In this document: piece by piece, positions 1 through 7,288 of the stretch | How positions within the stretch are numbered: position 1 is the stretch's first letter | How the letters are laid out: the number at the start of each line of letters is the position of its first letter | Assembly: GCA_021782495.1 (NCBI GenBank) | Contig: JAJXUV010000012.1 | Coordinates: 1-42,454 of the forward strand | Source: Pseudomonadota bacterium | GTDB lineage: Bacteria; Pseudomonadota; Gammaproteobacteria; UBA1113 | Length of the DNA: 42,454 bases | Reading direction: 5' to 3' | Notes under the pieces: generated by a model | The model's input: only the letters and a program-made list of their open reading frames with translations | Databases searched by the model: none | What the model was told of the DNA's origin: nothing | Made by a program: the position numbers and the translations under genes

Positions 1-163
1 CAACTGGCTTACCTTCGTTACATTTTCTAGTTTCATTAGTATGTTCATCCTCTGAGTATGAGGAATGTGCATATTTTATTCAACTTGCTCCCATTCAGAC
101 TCACTTCATCTTGGAATCACAGCCTTCGCTTCAGACCCATTTCATATTGGACAAGACTATACC

Positions 164-192
164 TTGCTTTTGACTATAAATTGTCTTATAAT
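164..192 (+). promoter_or_regulatory. Candidate sigma-70 promoter of deaD
   Basis: TTGCTT at 164-169 and TATAAT at 187-192 are separated by 17 bases. Transcription from here would give a 5' leader of about 60 bases before deaD. The first 160 bases of the window hold no gene that I can support. This is a sequence match only. Confidence 0.5.
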
Positions 193-259
193 CGGTCTCA
201 TCCAATGAAAGGTGACTAAATAATAAACATACCTTTCGCATCTTAAGAGAGGTATCACC

Positions 260-2149
260 ATGTCTGATTTTTCCCAATTAGGGTTATCCGAACCTATTGT
301 TCGAGCATTAAGCGCGCTGGGTTATGAGGCACCCACCCCCATCCAAGAAGAAAGTATCCCGATTTTGCTAGAAGGCCGCGATTTATTGGCTCAAGCTCAA
401 ACGGGAACCGGCAAGACGGCGGCTTTTGCGCTCCCCATATTGACCCGCGTCAATCTGCAATCCACGCTAACACAAGTCATTGTTTTAGTCCCTACGCGCG
501 AATTGGCGATTCAAGTGGCCGAATCTTTTTACCATTATTCAAAGTACTTGCCGCAATTTAAAGTCTTGGCGATTTATGGGGGCCAAGCTTTTTCCCCTCA
601 ATTAAGGGCTTTGAAACAAGGCGTGCAAGTCGTCGTGGGAACGCCGGGCCGTGTAATGGATCATTTGCGCCGTGGCAGTTTGTCTTTAGAAACTATACGA
701 ACTGTCATTTTAGACGAAGCAGATGAAATGTTGAATATGGGCTTTATCGAAGACATTGAATGGATCCTCGAACAAATCGCAGAACCGCATCAAACGGCTT
801 TGTTCTCTGCCACGATGGCGCCGAATATCTTGAAAATCGCTAAGCGGCATTTAAAAGAACCTGCACAAGTGGAAATCAAAGCGAAAACGCAAGATGCGGT
901 TTTGATTCAACAGCAATTCTGTATAGTGCCTGGCAATCAGAAATTAGATGCGTTGTCTTTGTTTTTAGAATTGGAACACAATGACGCCACCTTGATTTTT
1001 ACGCGTACGAAAATCAGCGCAGCAGAAGTTGCCTTAAAATTAGCGGCGCGCGGTTTATTGGCAGGCGCCATTCATGGAGATATGCGTCAAGAAGAACGTG
1101 AAAGAGTTGTGCGACAATTGAAACAAGGGGATTTGGATATTGTGGTGGCAACGGAAGTGGCCGCCCGAGGTTTGGACATAGATCGAGTGAGTTTGGTGAT
1201 CAATTATGATATTCCCGAAGATCCCGATTCTTATGTTCATCGCATTGGTCGTACCGGTCGTGCTGGTCGTGAAGGATCGGCTTTGTTGTTTGTCACACCA
1301 CGCGAAACGCGGATGTTACGATTGATTGAAAAGACGGTAAAATCTAAAATGGAAGAAGTTAAAATGCCACACAGCGCACAAATGCAAAAATTCCGCCAAG
1401 AAAGCTTTAAAAAGCAATTGGTTACGGTCATGTCTGAAGAAAATTTAGAAAATCATCGAGCTTTAGTTCATACCTTGATAGAAGATATGGAGTGTGAGGT
1501 CATACAATTGGCGGCAGCTTTGGCTTTTATCGTTCAAGGCAATCAGAGTTCCAGTGCGCGTGCGCTCAGAGCACAGAAACCAGAGCATAGAGAAGACGCT
1601 CGATTTGAAAGAGAATCAAAACCCAGAGGAGCCAGATCAGGCCGATTGTCTTTTTCAGATAAACCGAGACGAGATAAATTTGACAAGCCAAAAGGTCACT
1701 CGAAAGATCGCTTTGAAGCAGATCGAGCAAGACCTGAACGAGGTCGTGCAAAACCAAGCCGCGAATTTGAAGACCGTGAATTGAGAGAAGGTCGAGGTAG
1801 ATCCGATCGAGGTCATGCAAAACCAAGCCGTCCATTTGAAGATAAGGAATTTAAAGAACGTCGCGATCGCCCCTATAAAAAGCGCGATGTTGAGTCGGAT
1901 AAAAGTCGCGATCGTGCTGAAAGCAGAACGGGTCGCGGTGCCACGGGCAGAGCTGAAGCAAAACCAACTGAAAGTAGAACCGGTCGTACTGCCAGAGGCA
2001 GAGCCGAAGCAAAACCGATGGACAAAGACGGTGGATTTGCAAGACGTAAGAGCAGTCCCGCTTCAAAGGGACGCAATCGCGATGTCAGCCATAGTCGGGT
2101 TGCTGAACGTCCTGCGCGTGCTAAGCCCGGTAAAAGAAAAACTAAATAG
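260..2149 (+). CDS. deaD: DEAD-box ATP-dependent RNA helicase DeaD/CsdA
   Basis: This is an ATP-dependent RNA helicase that unwinds structured RNA during ribosome assembly and mRNA turnover, especially in the cold. The helicase core is complete: Q motif near residue 20-30, AQTGTGKT (motif I), PTRELA, TPGR, DEAD, SAT, HGDMRQ, ARGLD and HRIGRTGR. At 629 residues it is as long as E. coli CsdA. I do not see a clear DbpA-type RNA-binding fold after the core. From about residue 430 the chain is a low-complexity tail rich in Arg, Lys, Glu and Gly with near-repeats of EAKPTESRTGR, presumably binding RNA. The ATG is preceded by an AGAGAGG ribosome-binding site. The stop codon TAG is formed by the first bases of a palindromic element. 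Confidence 0.95.
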   Translation: MSDFSQLGLSEPIVRALSALGYEAPTPIQEESIPILLEGRDLLAQAQTGTGKTAAFALPILTRVNLQSTLTQVIVLVPTRELAIQVAESFYHYSKYLPQFKVLAIYGGQAFSPQLRALKQGVQVVVGTPGRVMDHLRRGSLSLETIRTVILDEADEMLNMGFIEDIEWILEQIAEPHQTALFSATMAPNILKIAKRHLKEPAQVEIKAKTQDAVLIQQQFCIVPGNQKLDALSLFLELEHNDATLIFTRTKISAAEVALKLAARGLLAGAIHGDMRQEERERVVRQLKQGDLDIVVATEVAARGLDIDRVSLVINYDIPEDPDSYVHRIGRTGRAGREGSALLFVTPRETRMLRLIEKTVKSKMEEVKMPHSAQMQKFRQESFKKQLVTVMSEENLENHRALVHTLIEDMECEVIQLAAALAFIVQGNQSSSARALRAQKPEHREDARFERESKPRGARSGRLSFSDKPRRDKFDKPKGHSKDRFEADRARPERGRAKPSREFEDRELREGRGRSDRGHAKPSRPFEDKEFKERRDRPYKKRDVESDKSRDRAESRTGRGATGRAEAKPTESRTGRTARGRAEAKPMDKDGGFARRKSSPASKGRNRDVSHSRVAERPARAKPGKRKTK

Positions 2150-2259
2150 AGCTTGTTTAAAATTCTACTATGCTGGGTGTAATGCATTGATTTTTTGTGC
2201 TCCGCTGCTCAAAAATCAATGAATTCGCCCGCAGCCTAGCGAATTGTAAACAAGTTCTA
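2147..2259. repeat. TA-flanked palindromic element (MITE-like), inserted in the deaD stop codon
   Basis: The left arm (2147-2194) and the reverse complement of the right arm (2212-2259) match over about 48 bases with some mismatches. Both ends begin TAGRRCTTGTTT, and there is a short loop. Removing one TA together with the element gives ACT AAA TAA, so the ancestral deaD stop was probably TAA and insertion turned it into TAG without changing the protein. The tips match those of the element at 26057-26221. No transposase is encoded, so this looks like a non-autonomous element. Transposition by a TA-specific enzyme (IS630/Tc1 type) is inference. Confidence 0.75.
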
Positions 2260-2262
2260 AAT

Positions 2263-2291
2263 AGAGAGCGAACAACCTCCGTTCGCTCTCT
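2263..2291. terminator. Perfect 11-bp hairpin between convergent genes
   Basis: AGAGAGCGAAC (2263-2273) pairs with GTTCGCTCTCT (2281-2291) around a 7-base loop. It lies between deaD (plus) and the small minus-strand gene ending at 2305. No good T-run follows on either strand, so it may act as an mRNA end stabiliser or a weak bidirectional terminator. Confidence 0.5.
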
Positions 2292-2304
2292 GTGACCATG
2301 ATAC

Positions 2305-2676
2305 TCAAGCAGAGCCTGATAAAGGCGCTGTGTTTGTTGCGATGTGAGCGATTAAAGCCAAACTGTGTTCTAAACCTTCCTTTATTTGTGTTAAATGCGA
2401 GTCTATTTTTTCATCCTGAACGCCCTCAAAAGCATAATCACGAAGAAAACCAATAAAGAGTTTTAATTCCTGAATACGCGCTTTTGAAGTGATAAAATAT
2501 CCTTCGCTTTTATCCTGTCGCATGACACCGCACACTTCTAAAGTATTACGTTGCAACAAGAATAACAAAGGTTGATAAGGATGGGGGGATAAACTGAGCG
2601 TACTTAATTGTTGGCTCATACGCTCTATCGCCAGGCAAATAGTTTGCAACTCCGCATTAAGGATTAAATGGTTCAT
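2305..2676 (-). CDS. Hypothetical protein, 123 aa
   Basis: I do not recognise this gene. I chose the ATG at 2676 because GGAGAG stands at the right distance before it. The frame is open further upstream, but that part is made of a duplicated promoter-region repeat. The product is small, Leu/Gln-rich and probably all alpha-helical, with no signal peptide or membrane segment and no motif that I can name. It stands alone, convergent with deaD. It could be a small cytosolic helical-bundle protein. Confidence 0.6.
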   Translation of the reverse strand: MNHLILNAELQTICLAIERMSQQLSTLSLSPHPYQPLLFLLQRNTLEVCGVMRQDKSEGYFITSKARIQELKLFIGFLRDYAFEGVQDEKIDSHLTQIKEGLEHSLALIAHIATNTAPLSGSA

Positions 2677-2691
2677 AATATGCTCTCCTGC

Positions 2692-2764
2692 ATATACTCT
2701 TCGCATTGGATGCTGGGAGTATAGGTTAATTTTTGAAAAAATCTTTGGATATACTCTTCGCATT
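2692..2764 (-). repeat. Direct repeat of a 16-mer upstream of the small gene
   Basis: AATGCGAAGAGTATAT (minus strand) occurs at 2692-2707 and again at 2749-2764, 57 bases apart, just upstream of the gene ending at 2305. The core CGAAGAGTATAT also occurs upstream of pssA (16379-16390, plus strand). It may be a regulator site or part of a promoter; the function is unknown. Confidence 0.45.
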
Positions 2765-3024
2765 TGATTCTTAGGCATTGTTGCCTTTACTCATCTCGCA
2801 CCAGTCATGTAGTACACTCCTGGCGCTCGAGAGCTCGGCGCCTCGCCTAAAAATCAATTGCTATGAGTATAAAGATTTTTCCCCATTATTTTTTATCGAA
2901 GCAATGCTTGCCCTGTTTTTTATTGTAATAATTAAATTAAATCAAACATAACTGAATAATACAATACCACCGATTGTGGTTATAAAGTAGGTTTACATTT
3001 TATTTGCACTTTGTAATGTATAAA

Positions 3025-3218
3025 TGTAAGACAATATCTCTGGTATTTTCTAACCGAGCCACGATCGTCAGGGAGCGGTGTTTCGGAGTCAGGAACAATC
3101 GATTCATTTGAAATGGCTACATTTAGCTAACGACGATTCCTTCCTTTGAACCACCGCTTCCTGACGGTCGTGGCTCGGTTAAATTATTTCTATTTTCCAC
3201 GTGATTGTGACATGGTAC
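3025..3218. repeat. Palindromic repeat element, family 2, copy 1
   Basis: The intergenic stretch 2677-3252 holds no gene but does hold this inverted repeat. The core arms TAACCGAGCCACGA... (3051-3080) and its near-complement (3152-3181) flank about 70 bases. The right outer flank contains GTGATTGTGACATGGTAC, closely similar to the flank of copies 2 and 3 (23010-23264 and 28768-28832). The left outer arm is poorly conserved, so the left boundary is approximate. Confidence 0.7.
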
Positions 3219-3252
3219 AATTGCCCAGCCATTTTTTCTTAGGTAAATATTC

Positions 3253-3906
3253 ATGACTACTTTCAACATCATTGCCAATGCAAAACCCTTAACATCCGCT
3301 TTAATCCATCAAATTAAATTCCTAAAAAATAAAGTGGCATTGGATGGAATCGCTGCAGATTGCGTGGCGCAAGGCATTGTTCCCAATTTTGTATGTGGCG
3401 ATTTTGATTCTGTCGAAGAAAAAACCTTAGAAAAATTACGCACACTCAATTGCATTGTGAAACATTATCCCGATCAAAATTATTCCGATTTAGACAAGGG
3501 AGTTTTCTGGTGCGATGAAATGGGCGCTTCTTCCATCCATATTTTTAATGCGTTGGGCGGTTTACGACCTGATCACACTTTTTTTAATTATAGAATTTTA
3601 AAAAGACATTATAAGCCTTCTAGAATGCTGGTTTTAGAAGAACCCGCAACGACTTTGTATTATATCACCGATCAAACCGTATCGCTCGAAGGACAAATCG
3701 GTGATTTGGCCAGCCTCTTGGCTTATCCTGAATGTACTGTAAGTTCCACAGGCTTGCGTTACAACATGCAAGATTATCCTTTAATTTTTTCTAAAACTGA
3801 AAGTTCTTCAAATGAATTGGCACTTTCTACGAGTCACATTGTCGTTAAAGGAGATGCGCTGTTGATTGTCGCTAAAAATGTGATGGTAACTATTTCTGGA
3901 TCTTAA
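3253..3906 (+). CDS. thiN: Thiamine pyrophosphokinase
   Basis: This enzyme transfers pyrophosphate from ATP to thiamine to make the cofactor thiamine diphosphate in the cytosol. The family motifs are present: the N-terminal nucleotide-binding half contains GDFDS near residue 53, followed by DQNYSDLDKG near residue 75 (usual DxxxTDL) and GGLRPDHTFFN near residue 103. The C-terminal half is the beta-rich thiamine-binding domain. At 217 residues it is of normal length. No thiamine synthesis gene is nearby; the kinase suggests use of preformed thiamine, common in host-dependent bacteria. Its 3' end overlaps the convergent bolA by 17 bases. Confidence 0.85.
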   Translation: MTTFNIIANAKPLTSALIHQIKFLKNKVALDGIAADCVAQGIVPNFVCGDFDSVEEKTLEKLRTLNCIVKHYPDQNYSDLDKGVFWCDEMGASSIHIFNALGGLRPDHTFFNYRILKRHYKPSRMLVLEEPATTLYYITDQTVSLEGQIGDLASLLAYPECTVSSTGLRYNMQDYPLIFSKTESSSNELALSTSHIVVKGDALLIVAKNVMVTISGS

Positions 3907-4153
3907 TTTTCAAAGCATGAATTTTATTTGGAAACAAATCACCCACTGCCTGATACACCAATTTATGGCATTCTACTAAAGATAAAGTGACAAAATGAGC
4001 ACTGCTGATCATCACCGTGAAATGACCTTGCTCACTCTCAGAAGGCAAATGGCCTTTGTGCGCTGCAGAATCGTCTAATACTTCCAAAAAAGAAGGCTGC
4101 AGCGCAGCAATCAAACGATTTTTAATTTCTTGTAGGGTGTTCGCATGCGTCAT
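3890..4153 (-). CDS. BolA family protein
   Basis: This is a small BolA-type protein of 87 residues. Family members partner with monothiol glutaredoxins in iron-sulfur cluster handling or bind DNA. The class II KH-like fold signature is visible: an SAAHKGH segment, HFTVMI strand, a central helix and the C-terminal invariant His in IHALKIKI. The start ATG overlaps the stop of the upstream yciB gene (ATGA), so the two are translationally coupled. I cannot tell BolA from IbaG/YrbA with certainty, so I give no symbol. Confidence 0.85.
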   Translation of the reverse strand: MTHANTLQEIKNRLIAALQPSFLEVLDDSAAHKGHLPSESEQGHFTVMISSAHFVTLSLVECHKLVYQAVGDLFPNKIHALKIKIQK

Positions 4154-4701
4154 GACTCTTTGCCTTTGATATTAGAGGGATCTATAAATTTAGAAATGTA
4201 TAAGCCTTGGCCGAATAAAAATAAAACCGTCAATCCGATGATGCCAAATAATTTGAAATCAACCCAGGTGTTGGTTGAGAAATGATAAGCCACATACAAA
4301 TTGAGTACGGCTAGAAAGAGAAAAAAGCCAACCCAGATGTAATTTAAACGTTGCCAAATGGCGGCGGGTAACTTTAAAGATTGATCTAATAAGCGTTCTA
4401 ATAAAGATTTTTTTGAAACAAAACCGCTGATCAAAAAAGCCATCGCAAAAATAAAATAAAGAAGGGTGGGTTTCCATTTAATAAACAACACATTGTGAAA
4501 TAAAAGTGTGAATCCGCCCAATACCGTAATGATGATGCAAGAAAGGAGCGTCATTGTTTCAATACGATGAAATTTCAGCCAATAAAAACCCAATTGCAAA
4601 AAACTACATAAAATGGCAATCGCCGTGGCCGCAAAAATCCCAAAAAATTTGTAACCTATAAAAAAGATGAGGATAGGAAAAAAATCAAAGAATAGTTTCA
4701 T
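4150..4701 (-). CDS. yciB: Inner membrane septation protein A (YciB family)
   Basis: This is a polytopic inner-membrane protein of the YciB/IspZ family, implicated in cell-envelope integrity and septation. The family start MKLFFDFFPILIFF is present, followed by about five hydrophobic segments. I chose ATG 4701 because family members begin at this motif, although an ATG at 4728 is in frame and the ribosome-binding site is weak for both. The length is 183 residues, as usual for the family. It is coupled to bolA by a 4-base overlap. Confidence 0.88.
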   Translation of the reverse strand: MKLFFDFFPILIFFIGYKFFGIFAATAIAILCSFLQLGFYWLKFHRIETMTLLSCIIITVLGGFTLLFHNVLFIKWKPTLLYFIFAMAFLISGFVSKKSLLERLLDQSLKLPAAIWQRLNYIWVGFFLFLAVLNLYVAYHFSTNTWVDFKLFGIIGLTVLFLFGQGLYISKFIDPSNIKGKES

Positions 4702-4763
4702 GATGGTTCTCGCGTATTGAAGGGACATCCCTCGTCGAGAGAGTGTCCCAGAGCCATTTTATT

Positions 4764-5198
4764 TTAATGTTCAGTTTGAATTTTAACCGTTAAGACGTCA
4801 CAGTGTGCTTTGTGCAAAATGCCGCTCGCATTAGAACCTAACAAGCGCCCCAAACCATGTTTTTCATGACTGCCTACGACGATCAAATCCACACCCAATT
4901 CTGCCGCCTTGCTAAAGACCTCTAAAGCAGGATTGCCAATCACCAAAATTTGTTGATTGGCTGGAATATTGAGTTTATCCGCTAGTTTCTTCATTTCTTC
5001 TTTGGCCGTGTCGACCAATTCACGTTCAACGTCAGCAACGCCTAAATAACCGCTGGCATAAGCTGGCAAAGATTCGACAACGTGCATTAAACTTAATTTG
5101 GCACCAAATTTTGCCGCCAAATCCACAGCGCGGTGGGCTGAAATCATGCTGTGTTCACTTAAATCGGCGCACAGCAAAATGTGTTTATAAGGGTTCAT
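4764..5198 (-). CDS. Universal stress protein, UspA family
   Basis: This is a single-domain Usp protein of 144 residues in the alpha/beta nucleotide-binding fold. It begins [17 protein letters not shown], the first strand and loop with the conserved Asp. Near the C terminus, [21 protein letters not shown] matches the G-2x-G-9x-G(S/T) ATP-binding signature of the UspA/UspFG type. Such proteins are cytosolic and induced by starvation or stress. The gene is divergent from the secreted protein gene at 5312, with an AT-rich intergenic region containing TATAAT-like boxes on both strands. Confidence 0.9.
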   Translation of the reverse strand: MNPYKHILLCADLSEHSMISAHRAVDLAAKFGAKLSLMHVVESLPAYASGYLGVADVERELVDTAKEEMKKLADKLNIPANQQILVIGNPALEVFSKAAELGVDLIVVGSHEKHGLGRLLGSNASGILHKAHCDVLTVKIQTEH

Positions 5199-5311
5199 CT
5201 TCAGTCAAAGCTCCTATCCTACAATAATAATTTAATATAGTATAATACAAAATATAGAAAAAGATCGCTAGCGCTTAAACTGTTTAAAAAAGACACATTT
5301 TGGAGGTGAAC

Positions 5312-5845
5312 ATGAATCGTTATTTTATACTATGCTTGATGGGATTGAGTTTGAGCCTTATGGCTGCAGAATCTTTGATGCCGACTAAACAAGCGACCGT
5401 CGGTTTAAACAAAGCCCTAAACGCTTTAAAAATCGCTGGAATACGCGATATCGCCCTGCCGGCAGTTGTTCCTACACCCACAGCCAATGCCCATTATTTT
5501 ACGAGTACTGCATTAAAGCCGAATAGAGTGGATTATAGCGTATCCTTTGACAATACCGTCGATTGTCGAGGTGCACAGTATTGCAGCGCGGGGAGTTTCA
5601 GTACAGAAACGCAAGGCAATCCCACGATTTATTTTGACCGAGAAAATCAAGAAATCACGCAAAAAATAAGTTTAGACAAGGGGCATTCGGTTTATTATAC
5701 CCCCAGTCATGCAATGGGTAGTTTCTGGCCGGGGCGCGTCGAATGGCGTTGTGGGCCAAAGCTTTATACGTTGAGTTGGGCTTTGGCCAAAAACGAGGAG
5801 CAATCTGTTCTTGTTAAAATGGCGCGTTCGGTACATCCGTGTTAA
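5312..5845 (+). CDS. Hypothetical secreted protein, 177 aa
   Basis: I do not recognise this gene. The ATG at 5312 has a strong ribosome-binding site (GGAGGTG). The first 20 residues ([20 protein letters not shown]) form a signal peptide with a likely cleavage after Ala, so the product is probably periplasmic or exported. The mature part has four or more Cys, which could form disulfides, and no clear membrane span. The stop codon overlaps the stop of convergent fumC within the palindrome TTAA. Confidence 0.75.
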   Translation: MNRYFILCLMGLSLSLMAAESLMPTKQATVGLNKALNALKIAGIRDIALPAVVPTPTANAHYFTSTALKPNRVDYSVSFDNTVDCRGAQYCSAGSFSTETQGNPTIYFDRENQEITQKISLDKGHSVYYTPSHAMGSFWPGRVEWRCGPKLYTLSWALAKNEEQSVLVKMARSVHPC

Positions 5846-7233
5846 GGATGTGTCATTTCTTCGGGTCGCACTGCACGCTCAAATTCTTCAGCGGTCAGAA
5901 AGCCTAATTGCACGGCAGCCTGCTTTAAGGAAATATTTTGCTGATAGGCGGTGTGCGCAATTTTAGCTGCTTTGTCATAACCAATCAGCGGGTTTAAAGC
6001 GGTGACCAACATGAGTGAATTATCGACGTAAAATTGTAATTGCTTCTCATTGACTTCTAAGCCATCGATGCAAAACAATTTAAAATTGCGACAACTGTCT
6101 CTTAATAAAGTGGTAGCTTGTAAAAAATTGTAAATCATCAGCGGCTTATACACATTCAATTCAAAATTACCTTGAGAGCCAGCGAAAGCAATCGCGGTAT
6201 CATTGGCCATGACTTGTATGCACACCATCGTGAGTGCTTCGCATTGTGTGGGATTGACTTTACCCGGCATAATAGAAGAACCCGGTTCATTGGCGGGTAA
6301 AATGAGTTCGTTTAAGCCACAGCGAGGACCTGAACCCAACCAACGAATGTCATTGGCAATTTTCATGAGAGAAGTGGCGACGGTTCTCAAAGCACCGCTC
6401 GCCATCACGAGGGCATCGTGGGATGCCAAAGCTGCAAATTTATTTGCTGCTGAAACGAAAGGCAATCCTGTTAATTGGGCAATGTGCGCTGCGGCGCGAT
6501 CGGCAAAATCAGGGTGTGTGTTCAAACCCGTTCCTACAGCGGTGCCGCCTATGGCTAAGGAATACAAGCCTTTTAAAGTCATTGTGACATAATGGATGCC
6601 ATCGTCTAATTGCGCAACATAACCTGAGAATTCTTGTCCTAGCGTTAAAGGCACAGCATCTTGTAAATGCGTGCGACCAATTTTAACGAGGCGTTGATAG
6701 GCTTTTTCTTTGTGTGCAAAAGCATCGCGCAAGGCTTTTAAAGCAGGCAATACTTCATTGTGTATACTGCTGGCGGCTGCGATGTACATAGCCGTTGGAA
6801 AAGTATCGTTGGAAGATTGCGACATATTCACATCGTCGTTTGGGTGAATGGGATCTTTGCTGCCTAATATTCCGCCGGCCATTTCAATGGCACGATTCGC
6901 AATTACTTCATTGACATTCATGTTGGTTTGCGTTCCACTGCCGGTTTGCCAAACACGTAGCGGAAAATGATCGCTCAATTTATCTGCCAGAATTTCATCA
7001 CAACTCGAAGAAATTAAACACATTTTTTCTTGAGACAATTTACCCAAATCGTGATTGGCCAGCGCGGCCGCTTTCTTTAAAATGGCGAAAGCGCGAATGA
7101 GTCCGATAGGCATGGTGTCTTCACCAATGTTAAAATGGTGTAGAGAGCGTTCCGTTTGTGCGCCCCAATAGCGTTCGCTTGCGACTTCGATAGTGCCCAT
7201 GCTATCTTTTTCGATACGTGTTTTTTGATTCAT
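5842..7233 (-). CDS. fumC: Fumarate hydratase class II
   Basis: This iron-independent fumarase interconverts fumarate and malate in the TCA cycle. The superfamily signature [11 protein letters not shown] is present near residue 317, as are the [10 protein letters not shown] and [17 protein letters not shown] segments that form the active site. I chose ATG 7233 ([13 protein letters not shown]), the usual start of FumC, with GGGGAT upstream; the frame is open to 7344 but that extension is not family-like. The length is 463 residues, as expected. It is divergent from glnE, with 55 bases between the two starts. Confidence 0.95.
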   Translation of the reverse strand: MNQKTRIEKDSMGTIEVASERYWGAQTERSLHHFNIGEDTMPIGLIRAFAILKKAAALANHDLGKLSQEKMCLISSSCDEILADKLSDHFPLRVWQTGSGTQTNMNVNEVIANRAIEMAGGILGSKDPIHPNDDVNMSQSSNDTFPTAMYIAAASSIHNEVLPALKALRDAFAHKEKAYQRLVKIGRTHLQDAVPLTLGQEFSGYVAQLDDGIHYVTMTLKGLYSLAIGGTAVGTGLNTHPDFADRAAAHIAQLTGLPFVSAANKFAALASHDALVMASGALRTVATSLMKIANDIRWLGSGPRCGLNELILPANEPGSSIMPGKVNPTQCEALTMVCIQVMANDTAIAFAGSQGNFELNVYKPLMIYNFLQATTLLRDSCRNFKLFCIDGLEVNEKQLQFYVDNSLMLVTALNPLIGYDKAAKIAHTAYQQNISLKQAAVQLGFLTAEEFERAVRPEEMTHP

Positions 7234-7288
7234 GTGGATGATCCCCAGGCTTAAAAATGAATGGAACAGTAGCATATTGAGGCTAAAA

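Noticed and set aside
1494-2222. Long overlapping frames in the 3' part of deaD
   Set aside because: They are shadows of the low-complexity Arg/Glu-rich tail; only the deaD frame keeps the helicase motifs.
5842-5845. Overlap of convergent stop codons in TTAA as a regulatory feature
   Set aside because: Two TAA stops sharing a palindromic TTAA is a simple consequence of compact convergent genes.
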